In this document: one piece after another, positions 14,036-56,460 of the stretch | Numbering within the stretch: the stretch's first letter is position 1 | Layout of the letters: each line of letters starts with the position of its first letter | Assembly: GCF_001649575.2 (NCBI RefSeq) | Contig: NC_051430.1 | Coordinates: 18,968,296-19,032,295 of the forward strand | DNA: 64,000 nucleotides | Origin: Kryptolebias marmoratus | Lineage: Eukaryota > Chordata > Actinopteri > Cyprinodontiformes > Rivulidae | Direction: 5' to 3' | Program-made: the position numbers and the translations under genes | Notes under the pieces: generated by a model | Databases searched by the model: none | What the model saw: only the letters and a program-made list of their open reading frames with translations | What the model was told of the DNA's origin: nothing

Positions 14036-17000
14036 CAAGATTGGCTTTACTCTCATTTACACAACAGGTGAAAATTTTGAAAAAACATACTTTTTTCCAG
14101 CCCTAATTTAGTCCCAATTAGTCACAAAGAGGAGTCCAGATGAAGCGGACACAAAACCAATAGTCAGCTCAGGAAGCTGGGTGCAAAACTAAGGTTGGAA
14201 TAACAGCACTTCAAGGAAGGCACAGAGAAATCCAACAGAAAGACAAAAAAGAAAAGTTATATAAACATGTACTTGCAGAGCTGGAACACATTGGGAGGTG
14301 AGATAAACACAAACAAGAACAAAATAAGGCAATGAGCCAAAGAAACTGGACAGATTTTACCAAAGCCAGGCAAATGGCAAGTGTGACAAACTGAAAAGAA
14401 ACCAGTGCCACAAAATAAAACAAGAATACAGAACATGCAAAAAAAATTTGAGTTTATTTCCTTAAATATTTCTTTGGGTTGGCCTAAACAGCATTTTCAT
14501 CTCTTGTCCCTTATCCTACAAATGAGGACAGCATCACACATTTTGGTCAGCTTTGCTTGGTAAAAATCAGCACTGTGATGAGGAAAGCAGGAAAACGTCT
14601 CTGCATAAAGACTCTGCTCAGTGTCAGAACTGTGCACACATGAGTTAACTTGTCACCGTCCTAATTGCTGGCTGTCTGTGCCCAAGACAAAGAACCAGCA
14701 AATCCAAATTTAAACTGCACAGATTATACTCGAGCATTACTGAAAGAACACGAGCGGGGACAGCTACAGCCAGTGTGGTCCTGCTGAAATTAAATAATGA
14801 CAAATAAGTTAGCATCCAAAACAAGCAGCATTAAACAAAAAAATGCAACATAATTATTTTTCCTAATTTGAAGATTGAAGATTTAGAAAAACTAACTTAT
14901 GAGGTTATTAATGGGAGTTGGGAAAGTTTCATTCAGATAAAATATATAAACCTAGTCTGTCTATAACATGCATTATTAGCTGAGTATGTTTAATTTTTCC
15001 TTAATTACACATTACATCCATATTTACTCTGTGTTCTAGCATTATGTCCCCCCCCTACATTGTCCAACGCAAAAAAATTCTTGTCTCACAGTATGTTTGT
15101 TGGGATCAAGTCTCTTGAGATCAGGGTTACTCATAATGACAGAAAAGCTTTCCCTGCTTTGCTTTAGTTATATTAAGACACCAGCAGAAGCAGTAGATCA
15201 TACAGAGACACGGCCAACTGTTCTTTTTACAGTGCTGCTCATGTTGAATCCACCTCTACATTTGTAACAGAGAGAGTCTCCAGTGTGTTTGCTGGCACAG
15301 GTCCACAGCCTACAGTGAGGTACAGTATTCTGCAAGCCTGAGCCATCCTCTGCACCATCAACTGAGGCTCACAGCACAGAGATTTTAGCAGCAGGGTTAG
15401 TCACTGTCGGCCAAAATAAGATGAGGGAATGAACAGATGCCCTTGCTGTGTTTGTGCAACCACAATATGAACAAACACTGTAGACTAATTCCCGTTTTAA
15501 AGTGAATCAATGGATCTTATTGCTTGGTGTTTGTCTGTGAGAAACTGATAACAGCTAGTTATTAAATAAAAGGTCTAAAAAAATGTAAGAAGTGAAAACA
15601 GAAGCCAGGTTGCACCCTCTGTTGATTAACGGTAGGTACTGCATGCAAGACAGGAAACAGTCACAGAATGTGGTTATTTCCAAAAACAAACAAAAAAATC
15701 TTGATAATAATATTTCTGAATTCTGTTCATTTATAGGTGTTAATAAATGAAATAACTCATTCTACAGTAATCAACGTTCAAAAGAAACCAGTTTCAGAGA
15801 AATCCTAAAAAGCAAAACAGACACTGTCGTTGAAGTAAAAACAACAAGTGTGGGTGAGCCTAGAGCAATATGAAACTGATTATTCCATGGATCATCTCGC
15901 CCCCTGTGGAGGGCAATAATGTGAGGAAGAGTACACACACAGCAGAGCTCAGCCCTGCACTGCAGCATGCAGCCAATTCAGAGCAGCACCACAGGCCTAT
16001 ACACTGTGCAAATACAGCAACAACTCTGCAGAAGGAGCAGCAATATTCGATCGTCTTTGATGCATTTAGCACAAATCTTTGTGCTTTATAAGAAATCAAA
16101 AACTCCCAGTACATTTCTGAAAGGTATACGTCTGTAGGAAAAGTAAAAGGGGACAAACAAAAGCTTGTATGTCAATTGCTACGATCATTAGATGACATAA
16201 CCCGCCTAATTCATGCTGGCTGGTTTGAAGGTTTGTGATGAACCCTGGTGCTTTATCAGTTTTCAAGCAAGCATTGAGATTCAAATACTTAGAGAATGTT
16301 GTATGAGCACAAGAACCCAGAACATATCTGTTGTTGTCCAGGTAAGACAGAACTTAAAGATAGTTGCACAGTCTAGTAAAGTGGAAACACAATTATTAGA
16401 GTGAGAAAAAAAGTTACTTGATATATTTGTTAAAGATTTAGCCATTTTAGTTACTATTAATGCAAATAATGCAAACAGATTTTCAGACTTTCAGACCTAT
16501 TCAAAAGTGTGACTTTATTATTTTATAATAAAATGAGGGGACAGGATGGTTTTTAACGTTTCTGTACAGTGACGAAAATACAAGAAATCTTTTGTAATAA
16601 CTTACAGACTAAGCCAAGACAATGAATAAATAATCTAAATGAATAATAAGTGTGCAAGGTTTGTGAGGTTTTAATGAAAATTAAATATTAGAGTTAAAAT
16701 CTCAGTGCCAACATTTGTTAATGCCAAAGTTTTTATCTTTATTCAGGGAAATCAGCATCATAAAAATAGAAGTATAATCAGAAATAACCACAAAACATAA
16801 CCGCAGAAAAAGAAAAATACAAAAAATAATTACATTCAACTTTTTTTATTTTAAATGGATATTTAGTTTCTGGGTATTTTGATCAACTTCAAGAAAGGAA
16901 GGTTGCACACAAACACACACACACACAGGCTGAGAGTACCTACTTCCCTCTACAGGAGCTTCACCAGCAGAGACAGCACTGATTAGGAAAGCCATATGGC

Positions 17001-20000
17001 AGGTGACAAAGCAGGGCAGACTTCATGTCCACACTGCGCCGTGGATCAGGCATCCTGCCACCTCATCTGAAGAACTCATCTGACTTGGCTGTGTGAAGCT
17101 GAGGTAGGTATGCAAACCAGAGTTTGACGTAAATATGCTGTGAGGGTTAGTAATGCTGCATCATCATCTGCTTGCCAGCATGAAGAGAAATTCAGAGTAA
17201 CAAATATCAGCACCACACCTGCTGGGAAAGACGAGGGCCTCAGGCTGACAGACAGTAAAAGAAGCATAGCGCAGCAGTGAGAAAGCAAAGATTTTATAAT
17301 GACTACTACCTTTTAACTGTGCAGAGAGGATCTCTTAATCAGAGTAAACAGCTCCAAGAACTGGGTGCACATATAAAATGTTATTTTTTCCTTGTAAACT
17401 CTAAGAAGATAAAGAAACTGAGAGCACTACAGAGTGTAGTCCTTAGCAGCACAAAGGCGGGGGGATTTTTATGCACTTCTGCCATCTAGGGGTGCAAAAG
17501 TAAACATACACTCTGAATTATGCTAAGCTTTTATATTAAATCAGTGACGTGTTTAACCATCTCTGATTAACTCTGATGGGTTAAAACATGATGTTTGCTA
17601 ATTATTGATTCTACAAGGACATTTCAATTACTAAACAATACTGTAATGTGTCAGAATTAGCCAAAAGGCTACATTTCATCTGCTGAGACTGATACCTTCA
17701 GTATAAATGAGGAACTTTCTGTTGCTTCAGTGTTTTGCTTAAACTCAAAAAGAGAAAAACTGTCTAAATTAAGGATGCCAGTGTTTAAATAGTATGTATT
17801 TGGAAAGATGTAATCATTTCAAACTTATTAAGATGTTGATTAATGTCTGAATTTATGATTTGATCAGCAAGAAATTAATTTATTATGAAGGCAACACCTT
17901 CTAATTTCATGATAGAACACTAGAAACGAGTTTGAATATAATTATCTTGTAGATATTATAAAACCAACATAAAAAAGACCATACATGTGTAGATTTATAT
18001 ATTTTATTGAGGTTTATCATGACCCAGTTTGCATATTGAACTTTGTTATATAAAAGTGTTTACATTGATAATTGAGATTTATTATTACTTTTATATATTT
18101 TTTTTTTTTTTGTTGTTGTTGTTTTTGTTTTGTTTTAGGGTAAAATGCATTAAATAAACTAGTTGCATTTATAGAAAATTGTAGATGAGGTAATTTTATT
18201 TTTCATGCAGTATTTTTATTTTTTTTATTTATTGAAGTAATTCAAACTATTCAGGTCATATTGCATTTCTTATAACACAATACCAAAACCCTGTTGTTAG
18301 GGTGGAAAGGGGACAAACAGGGAACAGTACAACCTAAATGTCCTTCTGCCTCACAGGAAGAGACTCTGTGAGCTGCAGAAATTCTGATTAGAAAACAAGA
18401 TGAGTACAAACATCTGAAGGTTGTTTTTTTATGTACTGAAAGGTCAATGTTAGTGGTAAATCAATGTCAACCAAATTTCTTTAAAGTATTTACTTTACAG
18501 ACTGAATATGCTGTTCTGACCACATTTAATAATAATAATCCATTTATACCTGGAAACTATCGTCTCAGCAGGAAATATAAGAAAAAGAACAAGTGGAGCA
18601 ATGAAAGCAGGGGTATAGCCAAAAACGAAACTTTATAAATAAGCTATAATAGACAAAAATACAACAATACTACATTAATGACATGTCAGAGGCTTGGATT
18701 TGATTAAAAAAAACAATGATGAACTTGTGTGGATCATTTTAGAAGCCTAACAGCCTTTTTTCACTCAGTGGCTCCACAGGGATAAGTGGGTAAAGAAAAT
18801 GAATGAATGAATGAATGAATGGATACATGAACAAATACATGGATAGATAATAGATGGATTTATTTTTATTTTTTTCTTTCAATCCAACTACACGTATGTC
18901 TTCTGTACCGTTAGAAACAATTTTATCAACTGCAGGTTCTTAAATGAGTACAGCAGATGTGAATGTACAGTCAGTGACAGATAGAGGCATTTTATGGTTT
19001 TATATGATGTGATGATATTAAATGCAATGTTTCATCTAATAATTGGCCAGTTTTAAGAGGAAAATGTATATTTTAATACACAAATAAAATATTATTAATA
19101 CTACTGTGGTATGAGGCTCAACCTGAGCCAATTGTTTTTTAACTTATTGAGCACATACTTAAACAGCTAAACAGTTAGAGAGGAGGGGGGAACACTCAGC
19201 AAGAATTAGTGGAGCAAAGAGGGAACATTGAGAGAAGTAAAGGAAATTGAACAGGAAGTGCAGAGGGGAAGGAGACCGGAGGCTGGTGTCCCCCCGGCAG
19301 TTGAGACCCATCCCCCTGGGTGTCATTCCCACCTCTCGTTTCTCCCTCCTGTCATTCCTAATCTCCTCTTAGACCAACAAATGTCTGCATCTGTGTGTAT
19401 TTTTTTTTACAAAGGTTTCCAACACATATCCTCTTTCGATCACTTCTTCAAAAAAAAGTTTTATCTCCATCCTTTTTTCCTCACAGGTGGCAAACCAACA
19501 CCAGAAGCACCAACATCTTCTTTCTGAAGCTTTCTAGATACCAATCTGTCTATATCACTAATACTGGAAATACGTTTGTTCTCAGTTTTATTGCAATAAA
19601 GTCAAACGAAAGACCAGCTGGTGAATTTTGTTTTAACCCCAGAAACCTCAGGAAACAATAAAACCCCTCCATGAAGCGTTGATGTAATTACTGGTTATCT
19701 TTTACAAGATGCAAAAAAAAGACAGCGACTCGCTTCGTGACACCCAGCTACTCCTCACTTAGTCCCAATCTGTTCTTTTAGATGTACTCCCCGCCTCCTC
19801 CCACCTGTCTCCTTTTCTTCCTTTCTAATCAGGCGTCCCTGCCAATCAATTTGATTGCCATGACAACATTTTATGCAACGCACCCCCTCCAAGCAGTGCC
19901 CCCGCTGCCACCACCCACCCCTATAAACAAAAACAAAACAAAACAAAAAAAGAAGCTGGATTCCGACAGCTCAGGATTGATGAGGGGGAGTGCTGTCAAA

Positions 20001-20099
20001 GGCCAGAAATTAGATTAGGACTGAAGCAAACATGCACACACACTCACACACACACACACACAAACACGCGCGCATCACAGCTCAGAGGCAGCAGGTGCT
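14036..20099. other. Gene-free AT-rich stretch
   Basis: No exon was recognised on either strand. Contents are low-complexity AT-rich DNA, a short CA run near 16,912-16,927, a long T run near 18,098, and an ATGA-type microsatellite near 18,799-18,830. Confidence 0.45.
18799..18830. repeat. (ATGA)n microsatellite
   Basis: About seven to eight tandem copies of a GAAT/ATGA tetranucleotide. Confidence 0.85.
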
Positions 20100-20265
20100 T
20101 TTGGTTAAACCTTAATTACATGATCTCTGATTTCTCTAATTGATATGGTAATGACTATGTAATTAATGCAAAAGCAGAAATACCAGTAGCTCCCTTAATG
20201 AATGGATTTATTTGATTAGATATCCTCCTGCATATTTATGCAGGCTGGTATACAGCAAGCAATAG
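20100..20265. promoter_or_regulatory. Candidate conserved non-coding element A
   Basis: The block is dense in homeodomain-type cores (cttaattaca, ctaattgat, gtaattaat) with little simple repeat. It lies about 6.7 kb beyond the ebf2 stop codon. Developmental transcription-factor genes such as EBF family members are usually surrounded by such elements. Conservation cannot be tested from one sequence. Confidence 0.25.
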
Positions 20266-21775
20266 AAAAAGGTTGTTTGGGTTTGTTGTTAGTGTTGTTT
20301 CTGCACCTCTTACAGAATCAAATGCTCACATACAAATATAAATAAAGTGGAAAAATGCTTACAACTAATCATTATGCTGAAAACATCACAGCTGAATAAA
20401 CATCATTCAAGTGTTGTACATAGAGCAAAACTAAATAATATTACTTATAATAAAAAACAAAAGCACCAGGCACTTTTACAGGTACAGTAGGTGGCACTAT
20501 TGGGCTGCCTCACAAAAACTGAAGCTCCAGATTTAATGGGAGAAGATCATTCTGCCATCACTGATTATTACAGTTAAATCCTAAAATCCTTAAGAAGAAA
20601 AGTTGCCATAAATCTGAGGGTGGTATGGATTAAAAAAGTAAACTTCCTCCTCTGTATAAGGCAAACAATTAAAGCTGACCCTTCATGCTTTCAGTGTATA
20701 TGAAGAGGGTCAGCTGGTTCTGCCCCGCAGACAGGAGAGCAGATACTCAGGGAAGACTACGACATGAGAAGTCACATTTTGGGAGGATGAGATGGTCTCT
20801 CTCCTGCTTTCTAATCCTTACAGCTAGCCTAGTTTAATATAATACTATTCAAACACTTTAAACTTTCCCTCTAAGCAGACAGACTTTTTTGCAGTTTTTC
20901 AAGTGATCTGGATCAGTAGTTTTCAACCTTTCTAGGGTTTTTTTTATTTTTTGTTTTTTTGTTTAACTTTGGTTGCTTGTTTATTAGGTTTTTTGTGCTA
21001 TTGTACCTGCCCAAGGCAGTATATTGTTCAGGTTGAGCTTAAGAAAATGAAGAAAGTGGACAAATGAATGACAAAGGCAGAAATGTCAGGTCTAAAACCA
21101 ACAAGGTGAACAGGATCTGAAAGTCATGTTTTAAAGAAATAGAACTAAATCCATCAAAGACCTGAAACAGAATCTAAAAGATGCCTCTCCTTCAGTTAAA
21201 CATTAAGTTTTTCAGCTGAAAGTTCTTTGAGAATCACTTTGTTGGAGCTAAAATACTATTTAGTCTGCAAGAATGATGTCTTTGAAATTATTTATTAATA
21301 CAACAAAAGATTAAAACAAATTGTGTCTTTGTGACAGGCCGATGGTAACATAAGCTCTAAAGATCATATTTAAAATTAATTGTTAAGTTGTTTGTTGTGT
21401 TTACTCAACACTGGTTCATCCCTTGAGTTTAAAACCATTTTTGTTCCTGAATGAGTTATAGGTCCGAGTTAAGTGATTCTTAAAAAGAAATATAACAAAG
21501 ATTCCCTCACAAAATTGTCAGGTACTGGACTGAAAATAAGTTCTAAAGCAGTCAAAGTTAAAATAAATAGCTAAAAATAAATAAATAACAAGAAAACACT
21601 ATAAAATGTTACAAGAAAATCTAGCTACTTGGCAGCAAAATATAAAGAAATGAGACTTTTGCGCCACACATTGTTTCTTCATGAGGTCTCTGGTGGAGGC
21701 TGAGTGTGAAAAGCTGTCACTTCTTCAAGATCATAACTTCACCATGCTAAACTAAAACTTCTGTATAATCCAGTT

Positions 21776-21801
21776 TATTATTATTATTATTATTATTATT
21801 A
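21776..21801. repeat. (ATT)n microsatellite
   Basis: About eight tandem ATT units. Confidence 0.85.
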
Positions 21802-22059
21802 ATAGCCTTTTTTGTTATGTTGAAAAAAATATCAGCATTTCAAAGGTTTTCGCTGAAAAAAAACCCAAACAAAGTGTCACATCTCTAAAAAGTGTGTTGG
21901 AAAACGATTCATCTTTTAAACTGTGATGTTACGAAACATGACAGAAAGTTCATTCTGGATCCGGATGCTAAATGGATGTAACTTCTTTTGAAAATGTATG
22001 CATAAATGAAGGAAAAACGAAGCAAATCTTTCCTCCAGCCTGATGCTTTATCCTAAAAT

Positions 22060-22450
22060 TCATATTTGCTCCATGCCTGATTTCGGGAGGCGTTAAATAG
22101 TTTGCAGAGGCAAACAGAAGAGGAGCCAGTAATGAATGGTTGAGCGTTAGTTGGTTAACTAACTTACCTCTGAATAATGTGTTTCTTACGGGGCCACTCG
22201 GGCCACGGTTGATGGATGGCCTTACAGAAGCCGGGTCAATTAGCCAGGCTGGATTTGCCTTCATGTAGGCTACAGACAGCACTGGGAGAGCTCCAACCTT
22301 TGTCACGCGGCCTGGCTGTAATTAATCACCAGCGAGAGGCCTTCTCACCTCACGCAGACGCGCACACAAACAGCCAATACTCACGTTTGGACCAAATTAC
22401 ATCTCCACTCCTCTAATCTGGCTAATTGTCAATATTGTACTCCTCAGAGG
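22060..22450. promoter_or_regulatory. Candidate conserved non-coding element B
   Basis: A block of about 390 bp, free of simple repeats and more GC-balanced than its flanks. It contains a gtaattaat homeodomain core near 22,319 and a GTTAACTAAC block near 22,154. Open frames cross it on both strands without family resemblance, so coding is unlikely. The regulatory role is inferred from composition and proximity to ebf2 only. Confidence 0.25.
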
Positions 22451-24124
22451 AGGAGAACGAACCTGATATAAAAGGCTTCCCTGCAAACAAACAGATCTAT
22501 CCTTCTGTGGCCTACTTCAGTCATACTGCGGCTCATTTAACAAACTCATGTTTACTCATCCTCTAACAAGGTTGAAATAAAACATAAGGAAAATGAAGGC
22601 AAGGTGAAGACATAAAAAATACAGACTTTGCCCTAGAAATAATTGCTCTTTGAGTGAATTTAAACTTTATGTAGCAGCTGAATGATAAGTCTAGCTATAG
22701 ACATGTTATGTTTTTTCTTCTGTTTAGTTCCCTTTTCAGCCCCTGAAGCGGTTTCTGTGCAGATCTGTCTCCCCCACGCTTACATAAAACCCAAGTACAG
22801 AGGGCCCAGATTGAGAGGCATTGTACAGAGATGTCACTCTGCGTCCACCCAGCACACTCCTGTGGACTGGACAAAAGCAGCAGGCTGACAGATGAGGTCT
22901 GAGTCTGGGGGCTGGGGGTCTATGTGTTGCTGCTGTGCTGTGTGAGTGTTAGTGTGTGTTTGTGAGTGTGGCGCTTATGCATTTGTGTACATAAATGTTT
23001 GAGCGTGCACATGTGTGTGCACCTTTGTGAACGCATTTGTGCGTGCATATGTGTGTTTGCGTATTTTTGGTTGGGACAGGGGGTGGTGTGGTGTGTGTGT
23101 GTGTGTGGGGGGGGGCTGGGATGTCTCATGGGGCAGCTCTGTGTCTCTTCCATCTGCCACCCCACTCTAGTGACACCCAAGGGAATGGCAGAGTAGGGGT
23201 GGGGAATTCATTTTAGGGGGAAAAAAGAATCGGGGTCCATCGGTCTAATGGGCAACAATGTTGGTTCCACTGATGGGCCAGAGGAAAAGGACACTGGCTG
23301 GGTGTGTGGAAGCCAATCTACCAATCTATCTGACAAAACAGTGGGCCACCCCTGTCAAGCTCTGCCTCAGTCTGCCTAATAAGGCACGCACACCCCTGAT
23401 TATCCCTCAAATGAGAAAGGGGTGCACTGTATTTTGCACACATGCACACAGACGTCACACACACCCGGGGCTAATGTCAGCCTAATGCATGGCCATGCTG
23501 TGGCCAGAGGGCTAATTGGGTATATAAACACAAACACATCCCTTGAGAGGGAAGAAAGGAAAGGGTGCATTTTGTGGTCCTTCCATTGTGAGAAACGCAA
23601 GACTTGAACTTAAACAGGAAACTCGTCATATTTTATCAATGATGAAAGATGACACGGTTGCGTTCTCATGTACCCAGCAGCTGGATGCTCTGATGTGAAT
23701 GTAGGCTGACTTGGTGGCAGGTGGCATCTCATGCTGTCTTTACTCAAACTCTGATCAGAAAACGGTGAACTGCGCCGCTGCACTCGCAGCGACAGCTACA
23801 ACAAAACAGTCATAAGGAAGAGAGGAGCATATGGCTCCTGCAGCACCGGGCAGAAGGAGCACTCAGCAAGATAAATGCTGAGGTGCTGGCAACAGAGATG
23901 ACTTTAACTTGTCAAATTAACAACATATCAAAGGAAGGAGGAAGAGATGAGGAGGAAGAGGCAGGCGCCACGTGAGTGGCTTCCTGTCGAGGTCAAATCA
24001 CAGACATGTTGAATGATTGAAGTGTCTTTCATTGTCGTTCCTAAAATACAGTTTGCCCATTTTATGTATCATATAATCACACTCACGTAGACATGAATCC
24101 ACTGGGTGCCACCCCCCTCCCCTC

Positions 24125-24260
24125 ACTGCTTTGAGGGCTATGTTAATGAAACAGTTGCTGTTTCCTGGCATAACATTAATTACCCGATCAAAATAGAGTG
24201 GGTAATTAACTGCCCTTCTTTAGCACTGCTAATTACATTACCGGAGAAGGACCATTTTAA
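24125..24260. promoter_or_regulatory. Candidate conserved non-coding element C
   Basis: Three TAATTA-type cores (attaattacc, ggtaattaac, gctaattaca) lie within about 65 bp at roughly 24,172-24,237, in otherwise complex sequence about 2.8 kb beyond the ebf2 stop. This is a typical homeodomain-site cluster. Function is inferred. Confidence 0.3.
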
Positions 24261-24339
24261 GGGAGCAAAAGAGAGAAAGAAAAGAAGGGGTGAAACAGTA
24301 GCAAACAAAGACAGAAAAACAAGGTAAAGCATAAGCCTC

Positions 24340-24340
<1 letters not shown>

Positions 24341-24371
<31 letters not shown>
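24341..24371. repeat. (GT)n microsatellite
   Basis: About 14 tandem GT units. Confidence 0.9.
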
Positions 24372-24373
<2 letters not shown>

Positions 24374-24819
24374 TAAGAGAGAGGAAGAGGCTGCATTGGA
24401 GGGAGACTCATGTGGTTCTCACTTGGGCCCCCAGAGGCTTGGTCCTCAGAGAGAAGCAGGCTTATTGGAGAGGAGAAAGATGGGAGGGGGGTGTTGTTTA
24501 TCTTGACATGCTCTACTCAGTCTTTAACGCTCGCATCACAATTAAGATGCTGCGGCTCATCAGCTATGTATACAAAACAGTATAACAAGCTGCACGAGCA
24601 CACAGGTGATGGGCACAGTCAAAAATAGATCCAGCACAACCTTGGATGTGGAGGTTCGCAGGAAAATCTGTGTTTGGAACAACATCATGTGGTATTAGTG
24701 TGTGAAACATTGTGGAATTAAAGGCCTAGGCCCAGGCTCCTTTCATACCAGAGTATGTATTTTTATTAATTGGTTTATGTTTTTACACATTGAGAATTGA
24801 CAAAATTGTAGCCGTTTTG

Positions 24820-25442
24820 GTCAAACAGTATGATGTGCAATGTCATGTGTTGTGAATGACTCTCAGCTACAACCACAACACATTTTAGCACAATATCTGT
24901 AAAACTTACTGACTTATAGACACTTTTTTGATTTTTAAAGTCATTTGGCTGTGGTGGTCATCTTCAATTAGGTTGGCTCCGAAAGTTAATCAGTTGTAAA
25001 AATACATTCAGTGATTCTTTTCTAAATGTTTCATTAAAATCCATCTTGTGGTTCATGAGATATTTTGCTAACAGACAGACAGAATTGACTCCAAATAGTC
25101 ATTGGCAAATTTTAAACATAGCTCTTGTGCATTCTGTGAGCACTCAGAATATATGTTGGGAATCAGATTTCTTACCTCACCCAATCTTAGGCCAATATCT
25201 GTAAAACTGTTATCGCCATTTTTGTAGTTTTAAGGTTGATTGGCTGTGACAGCCATTTTGAAGTGGGTTGACTGCAAAATGTAATGAATTGTAGATGTAC
25301 ATCCATTGATTACTTTCTGCAAGTTTCATTAAAATTTATCCAGCGGTTTGTGAAATATTTTGCTAACGGAGACACATGAACACGCAGACACAGACACAAG
25401 CAAAAACATTATTGCTCACCTTTCACCTTTCAGCAAAGGGTT
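24820..25442 (+). repeat. Interspersed repeat family B, copy 1 (two tandem units)
   Basis: Two diverged units of about 300 bp, at about 24,835-25,080 and 25,135-25,400, follow each other head to tail. Both contain the ordered blocks ATATCTGTAAAACT, a TGGCTGTG-GG-CAT block, GTTTCATTAAAAT and GATATTTTGCTAAC-GACA (the second copy reads AAATATTTTGCTAAC). The same unit is found at 37.5-38.2 kb, 43.3-43.9 kb and 45.0-45.5 kb. No open frame or family name can be assigned. Confidence 0.75.
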
Positions 25443-26982
25443 TTTGCAGACAAGTAAAAACATATTGCTTTCTAAGAATAAAGACAACTTCAATTGGGAC
25501 CACTTTTTTTTTTTTTGATTATTTGTTTTATTTGGAGCACAAAATATAATTACACCTCCTTAGAATTTACAAACCACATTTGCACCTTTTTTGTATCAAT
25601 TCAAAGAAAGATGTTTTGAAAAACATAACAATACGTTGCTAATAATTTTTAAATAAATAAGATAACCAAATGCTAAAAGCAAATGTCAACTACTCTTCAT
25701 TGTGTGCACGACCTGAGAATGCGGTTTGACTTGTGATGACTAAACTCAAAATTACCTGTGACAATAGAATAATAATAAGTAATAATCACCTTCTGCGCCT
25801 GATTCTTTTTCTCTGAGCTGTTGTGCTTTTCATTTATCGTACTGCATAGTGTCTAGAGTCCTGTACTGAATCCATGGTTTGAAAAAGAAGCTCTGAAACC
25901 AGTCAAGAGAGCTGAAAACGTATCAGAGCACTGGTGTAATGAAGCATGCATTTTAGGTGAACAGTTCAAAATAAAAATAATAATAATAAGGCTAACTAAT
26001 ATTTTCCTTCATACAAGAACAATAACCTTTAACTGTGGGCATAACATATATATTTCATGTGGCAAGAAACTGTAAAGTGTTGACATTTTGAATTAAAAAA
26101 GTATCTTTTCACACAAAAAAAAAAATCCATTGCTAGGTTTCATTTATCAAACTAACTGGCAATTGCTGAGATAAATTAATTTCATAACAATTGGAAAAAA
26201 AGACCACTTTATAAAACAAGTTTATATTTTTTTACCTAAGCTATCTATAATAAGTTAAATTGCTTGTTCTTAAATAAATCAATATATGAATTCCTTTTAG
26301 AAATAACCCATGAAGCAAAAAACAAACAAACAAAAGAAAAGACATCCCTTCAAAATCCGTTGAGACCAAAACAAAAAAAATAAAAGTTCTATTTTTTCTG
26401 GAATGTAAATTGTCTTCAAAAAGTCTACTACAAAAAATAATAATAACTCTTGCTAGCACACAGACAGTGTACACACATGCCATTTAGGTGTCCATACACA
26501 GGAAAAAAAACGCACCCTGCTTTTGAGAGCTGCGACGTTTGTTCCAACAGTTCATCCTGTGTCTGACAAAAATGTCTGAAACCTGCATGTGACGGTGGGT
26601 CAGAGTTCAGTACAGATCCTTTTGAATCTTGAGGTGAAATTAAAAGGAGCTTTTCTCCGTTTCCTGGCGGAAACTTCATCACACACACGCATACAGTAGG
26701 ACATGGTCCAGTCTGCTGCTTGTTGGTCAAAATGAAGTCTGTCTGCAGTTGTGACTGGAGGGTTTTCCTCTGGAGTAGATGACTGCTCTTTGGACATTTT
26801 CATGCTCCGCCCTGTTCATCCAGCTGGATGAAAAAGGGACTGAGAGAAGACGGGTGGGATCAGGGAGGAAAGTTATAGTGGTCACTAGTGATCAGTTTTC
26901 CATTCTCCCTGCCCCGTGAGTGCCAAACGAGGGGAGGCTAAGTGAAGCAGTGGTTCTGGGGTAGATTAGGGCGGGTGCTTTG
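25443..26982 (-). other. ebf2 3' UTR / downstream sequence
   Basis: This lies directly downstream of the ebf2 stop codon at 26,983-26,985 and should include its 3' untranslated region. The cleavage site could not be fixed: no single convincing minus-strand AATAAA near the stop was found. It carries one arm of a 200-bp inverted duplication (26,452-26,651). Confidence 0.45.
26452..26651 (+). repeat. 200-bp inverted duplication, arm 1
   Basis: The arm matches the reverse complement of 29,504-29,703 nearly end to end. Shared blocks include catgccatttaggtgt, gagagctgc-acgtttgttc and agatccttttgaatcttgag, with scattered substitutions. It lies about 330-530 nt beyond the ebf2 stop, so it is probably in the 3' UTR. 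No other copy was found in the window. Origin by local duplication or by two insertions of one element cannot be separated. Confidence 0.85.
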
Positions 26983-55347
<28,365 letters not shown>

Positions 55348-56460
55348 TTAAAGCCCTGTCCTGGTCGTTTGATGTCTCCCCCGTTCTGTCCTTTTTTTAA
55401 TTTAACCTCGCGGTAAGAAAGGATGATTGGGACACCTAAAGCACTTCAGTCAACAACAGAAGGTCCACTTCACTTTCAGGGCGCTGCGCTCCTCCAGAGC
55501 TTCAGCAGAGCTTTGAACAACTGATGCTGTGTGAGCTATTATAAAATAAAAGGAAGTTCGGTAGGAATCCACACTGACTTGTTTTCTCTTTTTTCAAGAT
55601 TTAAACGATGATTGCAGATATATTCTTCCGCAGATTGCAAACATTGTCCAAGCGCACGTGTCCTCAGTCCCAGCTGATCATCTTCCTCGTTGGGTTCAGC
55701 TCCAGAACACAAGCTCGACCTGGAATTATTCTTTACAACTTCCTCGAGTGGAGAAAGTCTTCCTTTGTGACGAGGCCCGGATCGGATCCGAACAGTGGAC
55801 CCTGGAGGGGGTGGACCAGGAGACTTGTAGTGAACCGCTGTCCTGAAGCATGAATGAGCCTCTCAGCCGGGATGGAGCGGGAGGGAGGGGCCAAGTGCCA
55901 TATGGGGGACCGATTGTTGAAATGGATGCTCTCATTGGTGTAAAGTGCGTCCGCTGTTTGGAGCCGTGCCAGATTCAGCATCCAACCAGGGAGTCCCTGC
56001 AGAGAACTTTTTTACACAGGTTGGATCTTTTTTAAACATTTGGAGTGAAATGAAAGGTGGTCTTTGTGTGCGTGCACGAGAAAGGTGAGGAACTGGACGG
56101 TGTCAGGGAGAGTTTCTTTCTGTTTGACGGCGCTCAGAATTATGCAAAATGTGAAAGAAATGCCTGCAAATGTTTGCAGTTTTGGGATATTTTTTATTAT
56201 TATTAATGTTTCAGCAGCTTAAATGTTGGACACCCTTCTATTTATTTTGTCCATTCAAAGTGAGCATTTAAGGCGAGCGCGCGCCCCTTTGAGCGCAGTG
56301 ACTCCGCTCAGGACGCATCGCATCACTGTCAGTCCGAACAATGACCGTCTGGCTGCTCCATCAGCCTCCATCAGCAGCGGACGGAGCTGCGCTCTGATTG
56401 GTCGGCTCCGCTGAGTGACGGAGCCCCAAATGAGTTCTTCATCAGCACGAGAGAGCAGCT
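55348..56460 (-). promoter_or_regulatory. ebf2: ebf2 5' UTR and upstream GC-rich region
   Basis: The sequence directly upstream of the ebf2 ATG. It is GC-richer than its surroundings and has CpG-containing blocks at 55,640-55,830 and 56,255-56,430 (for example ggcgagcgcgcgcc). It should contain the 5' UTR and promoter, but the transcription start could not be fixed and no clear TATA box was found. Confidence 0.45.

Noticed and set aside
22216..22416. Open frames on both strands in the 22.1-22.4 kb block
   Set aside because: The block looks complex, but no family pattern is seen and both strands are open. A non-coding conserved element is the simpler reading.
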